A stretch of 64,000 bases of DNA from Paraburkholderia acidicola (GTDB lineage: Bacteria; Pseudomonadota; Gammaproteobacteria; Burkholderiales; Burkholderiaceae): assembly GCF_002362315.1 (NCBI RefSeq), contig NZ_MTZV01000002.1:806001-870000 (forward strand). Reading direction: 5' to 3'. The position numbers were made by a program, and so were the translations under genes. The notes below the pieces were generated by a model. The model did no database searches. It was not told where the DNA came from and saw only the letters and a program-made list of their open reading frames with translations. Position 1 is the first letter of the stretch; the number at the start of each line of letters is the position of its first letter. This document shows positions 45,196-53,967 of the stretch, piece by piece.

Positions 45196-46167
45196 TTACG
45201 ACCGATGCCCCGTCGTAAACACAACGCGCACCTGACTGTCATCACTTGCCCAGTAATCCTCGACCTGAGACAACGGGACCGACTTCACTGCGATCTCGAA
45301 CTTGCCCGGAATCGTCGCATTGAGCAATTGCGCAATTGCGTTCTGGATACGCAGCATCGGAATGCTGCCGATCCCACTGCCCATCAGTTCGATCGGCGAT
45401 GACCGGAGCACGGCACTGGGAAGTGCGATCGTGGGTCCGCTAATTGCGCCGATCTGGATGAAGCGGACGGGTACCGCCTCCGGCGCCGCCTTGGCTCCCG
45501 CTATCAGCAACAGCTCCGCGCTCGGCCCCCACAGATAGTCGAGAACGACATTGACGCCCGCGTGAAACTGCTCCTGGAACGCTTTTTCAAGCGCGTCTTT
45601 TTCTTGCGCGAGACTGATCGTCACGTCGGCGCCGACTGCGTTCAGAGCGCGCAGCGCATCCTCGTTACGCCCGGTCGCGATGACCTTCGCGGCGCCGAGA
45701 TACTTCGCGATCTGTACCGCGAGACGACCCGATGCACCCGTCGCCCCATTGATCAATACCGTTTCTCCGCTGACCAGCTTCGCGCGCTCGGTCAACGCGG
45801 CCCATGACGACATGCCTGGAATCGCGATGGCCGCGGCCGTTATATCGTCGAGTGCCTGAGGCAGCGGAATACAACGCGCCTTCTTGACGATGCACTGCTC
45901 GGCCATACCGCCGTAAGGCGCTTCGGGCATCAGAAAATAAACGCGTGTGCCATCTTCGAGCGTGCCGGTACCATCGATGCCCGGCACAAAAGGCAGCGTG
46001 CCGGAGCCGCTATAGTGCTTGCCCGATGCACGGCTTTTCGTGACATGGCTCAGCGCCGACGCTGCAACGCTCACGCGTACCGTACCTTCGGCGACGGCTG
46101 CTGCGGGTTCGGTGAAATCGGCGTAAACCGGCGCTGTGCCTAACGCTTTAACAAGTGCTGCTTTCAT
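45196..46167 (-). CDS. Zinc-type/quinone oxidoreductase (MDR family)
   Basis: The 323-residue medium-chain dehydrogenase/reductase has the NADP-binding GATGASGRLAVQIAKYLGA and follows the GroES-like N-terminal domain (VRVSVAASALSHVTKS). Catalytic zinc ligands are not clear, so quinone oxidoreductase or enoyl reductase activity is likelier than alcohol oxidation. It is divergent from a MarR gene, which fits redox- or electrophile-controlled expression. Confidence 0.82.
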   Translation of the reverse strand: MKAALVKALGTAPVYADFTEPAAAVAEGTVRVSVAASALSHVTKSRASGKHYSGSGTLPFVPGIDGTGTLEDGTRVYFLMPEAPYGGMAEQCIVKKARCIPLPQALDDITAAAIAIPGMSSWAALTERAKLVSGETVLINGATGASGRLAVQIAKYLGAAKVIATGRNEDALRALNAVGADVTISLAQEKDALEKAFQEQFHAGVNVVLDYLWGPSAELLLIAGAKAAPEAVPVRFIQIGAISGPTIALPSAVLRSSPIELMGSGIGSIPMLRIQNAIAQLLNATIPGKFEIAVKSVPLSQVEDYWASDDSQVRVVFTTGHRS

Positions 46168-46225
46168 ATGTAATCTCCTTTGCCGGGCGTCTGAATGATG
46201 CCAACAACGGCGACGAGACAACCCG

Positions 46226-46248
46226 ATATGTGTGTACTATACACATAT
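46226..46248. promoter_or_regulatory. Dyad between the oxidoreductase and marR genes
   Basis: ATATGTGT (46226-46233) and ACACATAT (46241-46248) form a perfect dyad with 7 bases between, and TGTGTA-CTA-TACACA (46231-46245) is a nested variant. It lies in the 105-bp divergent gap, so it is the likely MarR operator for both genes. Confidence 0.65.
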
Positions 46249-46272
46249 ATCGACTGATGAGGAATGGTTGCG

Positions 46273-46725
46273 ATGAAGAAGGAAATCCGCGAATTGCGTG
46301 GAGCGTTGATGGATCTGACCGGGGTTCTCAACCGCCCTCAACCCGATTCCGCACTCATCGAAGCGGCAGGCGTCGATCTGGATCGTGCGCTTTTTCCACT
46401 GCTGCTCAGGATCGACCGGTTGGGGCCGCTCGGCATTGTCGAACTGGCAGAACTGGCCGGGCGCGACTACAGCACGGTGAGCCGGCAGGTCGCCAAACTC
46501 GAAAGCCTGGGGCTGGTTTCGCGCTGCCCGGATCCCGAAGACAAACGCGTGCGCGCGGCCATCATGACGGATCAGGGGCGAGAGATGACGGCGGCGCTGG
46601 ACACAGCGCGCCAGAAAATCATCGAGGGGCTGCTTGCCGATTGGGACAAGGAAGACGTGCGGATTCTGACGCGTCTGCTTCGCAGGTTTGCCGACGACGC
46701 GCTGGAGTGGGTGGGGACCTTGTAG
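46273..46725 (+). CDS. MarR family regulator
   Basis: The 150-residue protein has a winged helix at about residues 55-100 (LGIVELAELAGRDYSTVSRQVAKLESLGLV, wing CPDPEDKRVRAA) between dimerisation helices. The start at 46273 keeps a GAGG ribosome site about ten bases upstream; an ATG three codons earlier is too close to it. It likely represses the divergent oxidoreductase through the dyad at 46226. Confidence 0.85.
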   Translation: MKKEIRELRGALMDLTGVLNRPQPDSALIEAAGVDLDRALFPLLLRIDRLGPLGIVELAELAGRDYSTVSRQVAKLESLGLVSRCPDPEDKRVRAAIMTDQGREMTAALDTARQKIIEGLLADWDKEDVRILTRLLRRFADDALEWVGTL

Positions 46726-46756
46726 TGCGTGTTGCACCGTTTGCGCCGCTGCGCTT

Positions 46757-47653
46757 TCAGCGCACAAGCGTCGCCTGCTCGAGAATCATGTCGTAAAGCG
46801 CCTGCGCCGCTGGCGACAGATGGCCGGTCTTGCGTGCGACCAGCGCGAGCGTTCGCGAGACAACCGGATGAGTGAGTTCAACCATCTGCACGGTCGGATA
46901 GGCACCCTTCTGGATTGCCAGCCGCGGCACTACCGCCGCGCCCACACCTTGCGCAACGAGCCCCACTGCGGTCGAACTACGCTGCACTTCATAGAACGAA
47001 CGCAACGCGAGATGACTCGCTTTCAGCGCCTGATCGAGCAACACACGGTTGCCGCTTACCTCGCCGGCGAAGATCAGCGGATAGGGCTGCAGCTGCTTCC
47101 ACGCAATGCGCCGCCGCTTGGCCAGCGGATGATCCTCGTGGCAGATCAGGACATAGCGGTCTTCGGTCAGCGGTACGCTGGCGAGTTCCGGATGACGTTC
47201 GCCCGCGATATTGATGCCGAATTCAGCCTCCCGGCGCAGCACGGCTTCCACAACCGCCGACGACGCGTGATCGAGAATCCTGATGCGATTGTGCGGATAG
47301 CGCGCCGAATACGCCTGCAGGATGCGCGGCAGATACTGCACGCCCACGGTCGGCACGCAGGCAATCGACACATCGCCGCGCCGCACGATACCGGTCTCGC
47401 GGATCTCGACCAGCGCATCGGCCAGCTCACCCAGTAGCCGCCGCGCCTGCGGCAGAAAATCCCGCCCGATCTCGGTTAAAGCAATCGAACGCGTCGTGCG
47501 TTCGATCAGCGTAACGCCGAGAAAATCTTCGAGTTTGCGCAAACGCTGCGTGATGGCTGTCTGGGTGACATGCAGCGCATCGGCGGCGCCTTGAAAGCTG
47601 CCCCGATCAGCAACAGCGATAAATGCCTGCACACCGAGGGTATCGATTTTCAT
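46757..47653 (-). CDS. LysR regulator of the D-2-hydroxyacid dehydrogenase
   Basis: The 298-residue protein begins MKIDTLGVQAFIAVADRGSF with helix-turn-helix QGAADALHVTQTAITQRLRKLE. It is divergent from the dehydrogenase gene at 47755, with a clear LysR-type dyad at 47665-47687 between them. It likely activates that gene in response to the hydroxy acid or a precursor. Confidence 0.85.
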   Translation of the reverse strand: MKIDTLGVQAFIAVADRGSFQGAADALHVTQTAITQRLRKLEDFLGVTLIERTTRSIALTEIGRDFLPQARRLLGELADALVEIRETGIVRRGDVSIACVPTVGVQYLPRILQAYSARYPHNRIRILDHASSAVVEAVLRREAEFGINIAGERHPELASVPLTEDRYVLICHEDHPLAKRRRIAWKQLQPYPLIFAGEVSGNRVLLDQALKASHLALRSFYEVQRSSTAVGLVAQGVGAAVVPRLAIQKGAYPTVQMVELTHPVVSRTLALVARKTGHLSPAAQALYDMILEQATLVR

Positions 47654-47664
47654 AAGAAAAATTG

Positions 47665-47687
47665 ATGAAACCCGCAAATAATTTCAT
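47665..47687. promoter_or_regulatory. LysR-type dyad
   Basis: ATGAAA (47665-47670) and TTTCAT (47682-47687) lie 11 bases apart in the divergent gap; this is the size and spacing of a LysR T-N11-A recognition site. Confidence 0.55.
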
Positions 47688-47754
47688 TTTACTGCTCACT
47701 GCGTCGCGCTCAAAATGCAGGCACGGCAAAGAACCGATTCCCCACAGGTCCCCG

Positions 47755-48726
47755 ATGAACATCACGATTCTCGACGACTATTTCGACACGCTGCGCGGCC
47801 TGCCCTGCTTCCGCAAACTGGACGGCCATACCGTCACCGTGTGGAACGATCACGTGCAGGAAGTGGATGCACTGGCCGAACGTTTGCGCGACACCGAGGT
47901 ACTGGTACTGATCCGCGAGCGCACCCAGATTCGCGCGCCGCTCATCGCCAGACTGCCGAAGTTGAAGTTAATCAGCCAGCGCAGTGTCTTCCCGCATATC
48001 GACATCGACGCGTGCACCGCGCGCGGCGTGATCGTTTCATCGAACCAGCATGCCGGTAGTCCCTCCTACGCCGCTGCCGAGCTGACCTGGGGTCTTGTCA
48101 TCGCAGCGATGCGTCAGATTCCGCAGCAGATGCAGGCACTGCAAACAGGCCGATGGCAGATCGGCGTGGGTCGAAGCCTGCGCGGACGCACGCTGGGCAT
48201 CTACGGATATGGGCGCATCGGCGCCGAAGTGGCGCGCTACGGTGCGGCCTTCGGCATGAAGGTGCTGGTCTGGGCCAGAGAAGCCTCGCGGCAGCGAGCG
48301 CGCGAAGACGGCTGGGACGTGGCACCCGACAAGCACACCTTCTTCGAAGCTTGCGATGTGATCTCGCTGCACATGCGCCTCGTGAAAGACACGCGCGGCA
48401 TCGTCACTGCGCAAGATCTCAGCAAGATGAAACCCACTGCGCTGCTGGTCAACACGAGCCGCGCCGGTCTGATCGTGCCAGGTGCACTGGAGCACGCGCT
48501 GCAAGCTGGACGCCCCGGTATGGCGGCAGTGGACGTGTATGACGAAGAACCGCTGCGCGATGTGCAGCATCCGCTGCTGCGCCTGCCGAATGTTGTGTGC
48601 ACCCCGCATATCGGTTACGTCACCGAAGACGAGTACGAGATCCAGTTCTCGGACATCTTCGATCAGATCGTTTCCTATGCGGCTGGGTATCCGATTCACG
48701 TGGTCAATCCGGACGTGCTGGCGTGA
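47755..48726 (+). CDS. D-2-hydroxyacid dehydrogenase
   Basis: The 323-residue NAD-dependent dehydrogenase has [21 protein letters not shown] for the cofactor. The catalytic Arg is in NTSRAGLI, Glu in VDVYDEEPL, and His in [13 protein letters not shown]. It oxidises or reduces a D-2-hydroxy acid; phosphoglycerate-type specificity is not supported because the family lacks an ACT domain here. The start ATG follows a C-rich leader with a weak ribosome site; a longer frame upstream overlaps the control region. Confidence 0.88.
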   Translation: MNITILDDYFDTLRGLPCFRKLDGHTVTVWNDHVQEVDALAERLRDTEVLVLIRERTQIRAPLIARLPKLKLISQRSVFPHIDIDACTARGVIVSSNQHAGSPSYAAAELTWGLVIAAMRQIPQQMQALQTGRWQIGVGRSLRGRTLGIYGYGRIGAEVARYGAAFGMKVLVWAREASRQRAREDGWDVAPDKHTFFEACDVISLHMRLVKDTRGIVTAQDLSKMKPTALLVNTSRAGLIVPGALEHALQAGRPGMAAVDVYDEEPLRDVQHPLLRLPNVVCTPHIGYVTEDEYEIQFSDIFDQIVSYAAGYPIHVVNPDVLA

Positions 48727-48775
48727 GGCCGGGCTCGATCTGGTCACGCGCTATCCTGTCCGCACGGAGGTAAAC

Positions 48776-49054
48776 ATGGACGATCTTCTCGAACCCCTGA
48801 TCCTGGACCTGCTGGAATGGATCGGGCCTGGCACCCAGCCTTATAGCGAGGTGCTCGAAGTCTGGCGTACCTCATGCCCACGCCTGCCGATCTGGGAAGA
48901 GGCGACTTCGCGTGGATATCTGACGCGTACGCATGCGGCCGGCGGCATTGCCGAGGTAAGCGTCAGCGAGATGGGTACGGCACATTTGCGGGCGAGTCGT
49001 GGCGTTGTGCGAGACCGCAAGCATCTGGACAGTTCAACGCCGTGCCCGGGATGA
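48776..49054 (+). CDS. Conserved small hypothetical protein, 92 aa
   Basis: The reading frame has an excellent ribosome site (CGGAGG five bases before ATG). The protein starts MDDLLEPLILDLLEWIGPGT and continues with VLEVWRTSCPRLPIWEEATSRG, a pattern I associate with a widespread small helical protein of unknown function in proteobacteria. It is 49 bases after the dehydrogenase and could share its transcript. It ends 18 bases before the convergent sigma-factor stop. Confidence 0.6.
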   Translation: MDDLLEPLILDLLEWIGPGTQPYSEVLEVWRTSCPRLPIWEEATSRGYLTRTHAAGGIAEVSVSEMGTAHLRASRGVVRDRKHLDSSTPCPG

Positions 49055-49072
49055 TTCTCCCGGAGGGACAGC

Positions 49073-49939
49073 CTACAGAGGCGGAACCGACCCGAGTTTG
49101 TCGGGATTTCTCACGACGTACACGTCGGAAATGCGACCGGCGTGGATCGTGAACGCGTTTGCGGATTCGATTTTCCCGTCGATGTATCGCAGCAAACCAG
49201 GTTCACCGTTGATCCACGCCATCCGGTAGACGACTTTCCTGGGAAACGCGTGCTCAAGCGACCAGAAGACTCCGGCGATGCGCGCCGCACCCTTCAGGAT
49301 CCGGCCGAATGACGATACCTTTCCTCCACCATCGCTCACGAGCTCCACGTCGGGGGCGAGCATCGTCTTCATGGCTTCCCGGTCACCTGTGCTAGCTGCC
49401 TGCAAAAAGCGGCTCAGCAGGTCCCTATGTTCGTGCGCTGAGATTTCAAAGCGCGGCCGACCTTCGCGTATGCGTTCACCGGCTCGCCGCACAATTTGAC
49501 GGCACGCCACCTCTGTCTTTCCCAGGATCGAGGCTATCTCCCGGTAGTCGAGATCGAAGGCTTCCCGCAAGAGGAAAGCGGCTCGCTCATCCGGTGAAAG
49601 ACGCTCCAGCACCCAAAGAAATGCTACCGAGAGGTCGCTTGAGAATTCGGCGGCCGCTTCAGGTGTGTTTTCGTCTAGTTCAACCAGCGGTTCCGGAAGC
49701 CACCACCCGATATAGCTCTGCTGCTCGCTCTTGCGGCTACGCAGACGGTCGATAGAAAGACGGGTGACTACGGTGACTAACCACGCCTCCATCGAGCGCA
49801 TCGCTGAATGATCTGCTTCATGCCAGCGAAGCCATGCATCCTGGACGACGTCCTCGGCATCGGTGCGGGTTCCCAGCATTCGATACGCGATCCCGAACAA
49901 CCGGGGCTTTAGCTCGATAAACGTTTGCACGATGTCCAT
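49073..49939 (-). CDS. ECF41-type sigma factor with fused SnoaL-like domain
   Basis: The 288-residue protein has sigma region 2 (AYRMLGTRTDAEDVVQDAWLRW) and region 4 (LREAFDLDYREIASILGKTE). The linker (YIGWWLPEPLVE), DGGGK at 203-207 and NPDKL near the C-terminus are the ECF41 hallmarks; the C-terminal domain controls activity in place of an anti-sigma factor. ECF41 genes usually sit near AhpD-like, oxidoreductase or SnoaL genes; an AhpD-like gene lies at 52674. The divergent gene at 50071 carries an ECF41-type promoter. Confidence 0.9.
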   Translation of the reverse strand: MDIVQTFIELKPRLFGIAYRMLGTRTDAEDVVQDAWLRWHEADHSAMRSMEAWLVTVVTRLSIDRLRSRKSEQQSYIGWWLPEPLVELDENTPEAAAEFSSDLSVAFLWVLERLSPDERAAFLLREAFDLDYREIASILGKTEVACRQIVRRAGERIREGRPRFEISAHEHRDLLSRFLQAASTGDREAMKTMLAPDVELVSDGGGKVSSFGRILKGAARIAGVFWSLEHAFPRKVVYRMAWINGEPGLLRYIDGKIESANAFTIHAGRISDVYVVRNPDKLGSVPPL

Positions 49940-49961
49940 AAAGCGCCTGCAAAAAAGTGTC

Positions 49962-49988
49962 TGTCACAACTCGATCGATGTATGCGTC
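49962..49988 (+). promoter_or_regulatory. ECF41-type promoter of the MBL-fold gene
   Basis: TGTCACA (49962-49968) and CGTC (49985-49988) are separated by exactly 16 bases, matching the reported ECF41 promoter (TGTCACA-N16-CGTC). It lies between the sigma gene and the divergent MBL-fold gene, 82 bases before its ATG. Confidence 0.75.
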
Positions 49989-50070
49989 TAACAGAGTATG
50001 CGGAGCCCAAAGCAAAAGCCGCAAGCGAGAAACTCCGACATCGTCGACTTGACCAACAGGACTATTGAAG

Positions 50071-51003
50071 ATGACTGCAACAACCCGCAATGTGCGACCG
50101 GTTACAGAAAAACTTGGCAAAGAAGGTTCCGGCGAACTCGTGCCCTCCCGCTACGCCGTGCGCATAGGTGACCTCGACGTCGTGCTGATCAGCGATGGTG
50201 TGCTGCCGCTGCCCACTTCCACCATGTCCACTAATGTGAGCGAAGCAGACCGTAACGAATGGTTCGACGGTCGCTTCCTGCAACGTGACACGTTCGACTG
50301 GGCGCTCAATATCGCGCTCATCCGCAGCGGCGAGCGCCTGATCCTGGTCGACTCCGGCGTGGGCGACGGCTTCGAATACTTCACGCGCGCCGGTCGGTCC
50401 GTGATGCGCCTGGAAACTGCTGGCATCGATCTGAGCGCGATCACCGATATCGTCGTTACGCATATGCATATGGATCACGTCGGCGGTCTGAACACGGATG
50501 GCGTCAAGGCCAGGCTGCGCCCGGACGTGCGCATTCACGTGGCGGCCGCAGAAGTGGCGTTCTGGAAAAATCCGGACTTCAGCAAAACGGTGATGCCGGA
50601 GACGGTTCCTCCCGCGCTTCGCAGGGCTGCCGCAAAATTCGTGGCGCTCTACGGCGAAAACATCGTGCAATTCGAGCAGACCGTGGAAGTCGCAGCAGGC
50701 GTGTCGGCGCGCGTGACCGGTGGCCATACGCCGGGACACTGCGTCGTGGACGTCGCGTCGAACGGCGAGAAACTGACGTTCGTCGGCGACGCAATTTTCG
50801 AAGTCAACTTCGACAATCCCGCCTGGCAGAATGGCTTCGAGCACGATCCTGAGGGCGCTGTTGACGTGCGTATCGCATTGTTCAACGAAGCCGCCGAAAC
50901 CGGCGCTCTGCTGGCCGCGGCGCACGTTGCATTCCCGTCGATCGGTCACATTGCAAAGCACGGTGACGGTTTCCGTTTCGTGCCCGTGCAGTGGGATTAC
51001 TGA
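50071..51003 (+). CDS. Metallo-beta-lactamase-fold hydrolase, ECF41 target
   Basis: The 310-residue enzyme has the metal motif HMHMDH at 131-136 (HxHxDH), then TGGHTPGHCV and FVGDAIFEVNF with further ligands. It resembles the quorum-quenching/glyoxalase II-like group of MBL hydrolases; the substrate is unknown. The start is ATG at 50071; a TTG two codons earlier is possible. Its promoter region carries the ECF41 motif, so it should be induced with the divergent sigma factor. A terminator follows. Confidence 0.85.
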   Translation: MTATTRNVRPVTEKLGKEGSGELVPSRYAVRIGDLDVVLISDGVLPLPTSTMSTNVSEADRNEWFDGRFLQRDTFDWALNIALIRSGERLILVDSGVGDGFEYFTRAGRSVMRLETAGIDLSAITDIVVTHMHMDHVGGLNTDGVKARLRPDVRIHVAAAEVAFWKNPDFSKTVMPETVPPALRRAAAKFVALYGENIVQFEQTVEVAAGVSARVTGGHTPGHCVVDVASNGEKLTFVGDAIFEVNFDNPAWQNGFEHDPEGAVDVRIALFNEAAETGALLAAAHVAFPSIGHIAKHGDGFRFVPVQWDY

Positions 51004-51059
51004 TCGATGCTCGACTATCGATCGTCGGCGCATCGGTTGCGCTGACGATTGCCGGAAAA

Positions 51060-51094
51060 CCGCCGCGAGTTCACAAGGCTCGCGGCGGCTTTTT
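51060..51094 (+). terminator. Intrinsic terminator after the MBL-fold gene
   Basis: CCGCCGCGAG (51060-51069) pairs with CTCGCGGCGG (51079-51088), followed by CTTTTT. Confidence 0.85.
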
Positions 51095-51135
51095 GCAAAC
51101 GACGTGTATCGTTCAGGTTTCGTCATTCGAGCACC

Positions 51136-52152
51136 TCACCCCAAGGTCGGCGACGTCGCCAGACACTGCAGGTCGAGAGCCCTCGTGTGTTCGATCATAT
51201 AGTCGACGAACACCCGGACTCGAGCGGGAAGATGCTTGCGACTGAGATAGCAGATGTAATGACCATCGTCGCGAGGCGCGTACTGCGCGAGACAGCTAGT
51301 CAATCGCCCTTCCCCAAGCAGATCGGACACCTGACAGGCCGGCAACCGCGCGATGCCCAATCCGTCGAGCACAGCCTGCAAGATCAGATCGGCATCGTTG
51401 AATGTATGCTGCGCGACGGGTTGGCAACGCCGGGCAATGCCGTCTACCTCGAACTCCCATTCGCTGACACGACCCGACGCCGCCCTGTAGTTGATACAGC
51501 GATGTCCCGGCAGCTCGTCGACGTGGCGCGGCAAGCCGTGAATCTTTGCATAGGCAGGTGACGCACAGACGATCATCTGCATCGGCATCAACTGGCGCGC
51601 AACGATCTGGCTGTCTTCCATGCGGCCACCGCGAAACGATACGTCGATGCGATCGGCGATGAAATCGGCGGGACGATCGTTCAACAGGAATTCGAGTGCG
51701 ATCTCGGGATATTGCGTGTGAAACCCCTGCAGCAACGGCGCGACAATCTTGCGGCCGAAGGCGGGGGTCGAGCCGATACGCAGATGGCCCCGGGGTGGTC
51801 CGTTGCGCAACTCCCGCATGTCTTCCAGCGCCTGGGCGATACGTTCTATCCCCGGCTGGCAGTTTTCGTAGAAGAGTTCGCCCTCGCGTGTCAGCGACGT
51901 ACTGCGCGTCGTACGCAGGAAGAGACGCGCATCGAGCAACGCCTCCAGCTTCTGCACGTTGCGGCTGACCGATGAACGACCGATACCCAGGCGATCGCCC
52001 GCGCGGGCGAAACTGCCTTCGTCAGCTACAGCCAGAAAGGAAACGACGCCGGCGTAACTGGTCGCAAAGCTGCTTGCGAACGGGTCACCGGCGGCTTCCC
52101 GGGGCGGGCATAACAGATCGTCTGGCATGGAAGCGGAAGTTGTGGAGTCCAT
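51136..52152 (-). CDS. LysR family regulator
   Basis: The 338-residue protein is longer than usual because about 35 residues precede the helix-turn-helix (SFARAGDRLGIGRSSVSRNVQKLE). The sensor domain is standard (LRIGSTPAFGRKIVAPLLQG). Two ATGs are possible near the start (52152, and 24 bases later). It is followed by a cupin gene in the same direction, so it may control the cupin/AhpD genes or the MBL-fold gene. Confidence 0.8.
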   Translation of the reverse strand: MDSTTSASMPDDLLCPPREAAGDPFASSFATSYAGVVSFLAVADEGSFARAGDRLGIGRSSVSRNVQKLEALLDARLFLRTTRSTSLTREGELFYENCQPGIERIAQALEDMRELRNGPPRGHLRIGSTPAFGRKIVAPLLQGFHTQYPEIALEFLLNDRPADFIADRIDVSFRGGRMEDSQIVARQLMPMQMIVCASPAYAKIHGLPRHVDELPGHRCINYRAASGRVSEWEFEVDGIARRCQPVAQHTFNDADLILQAVLDGLGIARLPACQVSDLLGEGRLTSCLAQYAPRDDGHYICYLSRKHLPARVRVFVDYMIEHTRALDLQCLATSPTLG

Positions 52153-52224
52153 GCACAACAAGACGGATTCGCGCTGCCATTTGTGACGGGTCCGCCATTC
52201 TTTCCATGAAAACGGCGGGCAAGC

Positions 52225-52632
52225 TTACTTCATCAGCGTGAGGACGGGTGCGCCCTTGTCCTTCAGCAGCATCACGACGAACTTTGCCGGTTTAGTCTTG
52301 CTTGCGTTGCGCCCGACCGTATGAATGTCGTCCGGACCTTCGTAGAAAGTCTGCCCGGGCGTCAGCGTGACTTCCTTACCGCCCTTGACCTGCATCACGA
52401 TCGATCCTTCCAGCACATAGACGAACGCGTACGCATGGTGTTGATGGACGGGATCGGCTGCACCGGGCGGGTACTCGACCGTGATCATCGTGGCTTCCTT
52501 GCCTGGGTAATCGTCCAGTGCGCGGGTCATTAACGGCGTGACGATCGCCGTGGGCGCGGCGGCGTACGCCTCGCCCGTCAATGTGCATAGTGCGGCCGCG
52601 ATGGCCAGTGCGGTGTTTTTCAAGCGACGCAT
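52225..52632 (-). CDS. Periplasmic cupin domain protein
   Basis: The 135-residue protein has a signal peptide (~1-24, ending AYA). The first cupin motif is PVHQHHAYAFVYVLEGSI with His ligands, and the second is LTPGQTFYEGPDDIHTV. It should be an exported metal-binding cupin; the substrate is unknown. The gene lies 41 bases after the AhpD-like gene in the same direction. Confidence 0.82.
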   Translation of the reverse strand: MRRLKNTALAIAAALCTLTGEAYAAAPTAIVTPLMTRALDDYPGKEATMITVEYPPGAADPVHQHHAYAFVYVLEGSIVMQVKGGKEVTLTPGQTFYEGPDDIHTVGRNASKTKPAKFVVMLLKDKGAPVLTLMK

Positions 52633-52673
52633 GGTAGGGGAGTTCCGTGAAGAAGATAGTGCAACCCTGCCGA

Positions 52674-53153
52674 TCAGGACAGATTCGCCTTATCGAGGCC
52701 AAACGCCTTGTCGGACGAACCGGGCACAGTCTGGAACGCGACGTTCGCGCGGTTCCATCCATTGATCGCCATCACCTCGAACGTCAGGTCCGACAGTTCC
52801 TTCTCGGAGAACTGGCTGCGCACGCGCTCGTAGAGATCGTCGGGCACACCGTGTTCGGGCAGTCGGGTCAGCACTTCGGTCCACGCAAGCGCAGCACGTT
52901 CGCGCGGCTCGAAGAGTGTCGACTCGCGCCAGACCGGCAGATGATAGATGCGCAGTTCCCGCTCGCCGTGGATGCGCGCTTCCTTCACATGCATGTCGAC
53001 ACAGAATCCGCAACCGTTGATCTGCGACGCCCGGATCGATACGAGGTGGCGAAGCGATTCTTCGATTGCGCTGTCCTTCAACAGATTGCTGAGTTCGAGA
53101 AACTTCTTGAACAGCTCCGGTGATTTTTGAATGTAGTTGATACGCTGCGTCAT
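52674..53153 (-). CDS. AhpD-like/carboxymuconolactone decarboxylase family protein
   Basis: The 159-residue all-helical protein has Cys48-x-x-Cys51-x3-His55 (NGCGFCVDMH), the redox site of AhpD. AhpD-like proteins reduce peroxiredoxin partners or act as antioxidant alkylhydroperoxidases. This family is the classic neighbour of ECF41 sigma genes, but the 230 bases upstream show no TGTCACA-N16-CGTC motif. Confidence 0.88.
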   Translation of the reverse strand: MTQRINYIQKSPELFKKFLELSNLLKDSAIEESLRHLVSIRASQINGCGFCVDMHVKEARIHGERELRIYHLPVWRESTLFEPRERAALAWTEVLTRLPEHGVPDDLYERVRSQFSEKELSDLTFEVMAINGWNRANVAFQTVPGSSDKAFGLDKANLS

Positions 53154-53339
53154 GATCTTTCCTGGCGGCGATGGGTGAGCACCCGGGGTTTGCGGTTGCC
53201 GTTACTGGCAATGCGTCGTATAGACCCATGTTAGGCAGACACGGTATGTCGCGGAAGACACGCGCATGCGCTCACCGTGTTGCTCGTTCCGCACCAATCG
53301 ACAATGTGCGCTTCAGGTGCTCACCTACAGTTCAATCGC

Positions 53340-53383
53340 TTGACATGATTTCCATATTAGGGATATTTTCCCGTATATGGAAA
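53340..53383 (+). promoter_or_regulatory. Promoter and 35-bp nested palindrome before the XRE-cupin gene
   Basis: TTGACA (53340-53345) and TATTTT (53364-53369, 18-bp spacer) form a promoter. TTTCCATAT (53349-53357) and ATATGGAAA (53375-53383) are a perfect dyad, and inside it GGGA (53360-53363) and TCCC (53369-53372) share the same centre. It covers the -10 and reaches the ribosome site, so it is a strong autoregulatory operator. Confidence 0.75.
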
Positions 53384-53385
53384 AC

Positions 53386-53961
53386 ATGCTCACCCCCGAC
53401 GCCAACGCAACAACCTCCTTCGACCGCCAGATCGCCCAGCGCCTGAAGTCACTACGCGCGGCTCAAAACTGGTCACTGGACGAGCTCGCCTCGCGCAGCG
53501 CAATTAGCCGCGCGACACTCTCCCGTCTGGAAAACGCCGAAGTCAGCCCGACCGCCAGCGTGCTCGGCAAGCTCTGCACCGCCTACGGCCTGACCATGTC
53601 GCGCCTGATGCGCATGGTCGAAGAAGACTTCGCCCCAGTCGTGCGCCGCAGCGCGCAGACCGTCTGGACCGATCCCGAACATGGATTCCGCCGACGCTCG
53701 GTCTCTCCGCCTGCGCAAACGCTATCCGGCGAAGCCCTCGCCTGCGAACTCGAAGCCGGCACGCGCATCGAGTACGAAGACACGCCGCGCCCGGGCCTCG
53801 AACATCATCTGATCCTGATCGAAGGGCAACTCGCAGTGACCGTCGATGGCCAGACCCACGATCTGCAAGCCGGCGACTGTCTGCGCTACCAGTTGTTCGG
53901 CCCGAGCGTGTTCGAAACGCCGCAGACCCATTCCGCCCGCTACTTTCTCTTCATCGTGTGA
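53386..53961 (+). CDS. XRE-cupin transcriptional regulator
   Basis: The 191-residue protein has an XRE helix-turn-helix (LKSLRAAQNWSLDELASRSAISRATLSRLE) and a C-terminal cupin sensor (ELEAGTRIEYEDTPRPGLEHHLILIEGQ). I start at the second ATG, which has GGAA at proper distance; the ATG three codons earlier lies inside the palindrome and has no site. The acetyltransferase gene is six bases downstream, so the pair forms an operon. Confidence 0.85.
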   Translation: MLTPDANATTSFDRQIAQRLKSLRAAQNWSLDELASRSAISRATLSRLENAEVSPTASVLGKLCTAYGLTMSRLMRMVEEDFAPVVRRSAQTVWTDPEHGFRRRSVSPPAQTLSGEALACELEAGTRIEYEDTPRPGLEHHLILIEGQLAVTVDGQTHDLQAGDCLRYQLFGPSVFETPQTHSARYFLFIV

Positions 53962-53967
53962 ACCGAC

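Noticed and set aside
50062..51126. 354-aa minus-strand open frame
   Set aside because: It is the shadow of the MBL-fold gene, whose HMHMDH motif, promoter and terminator fit the plus strand.
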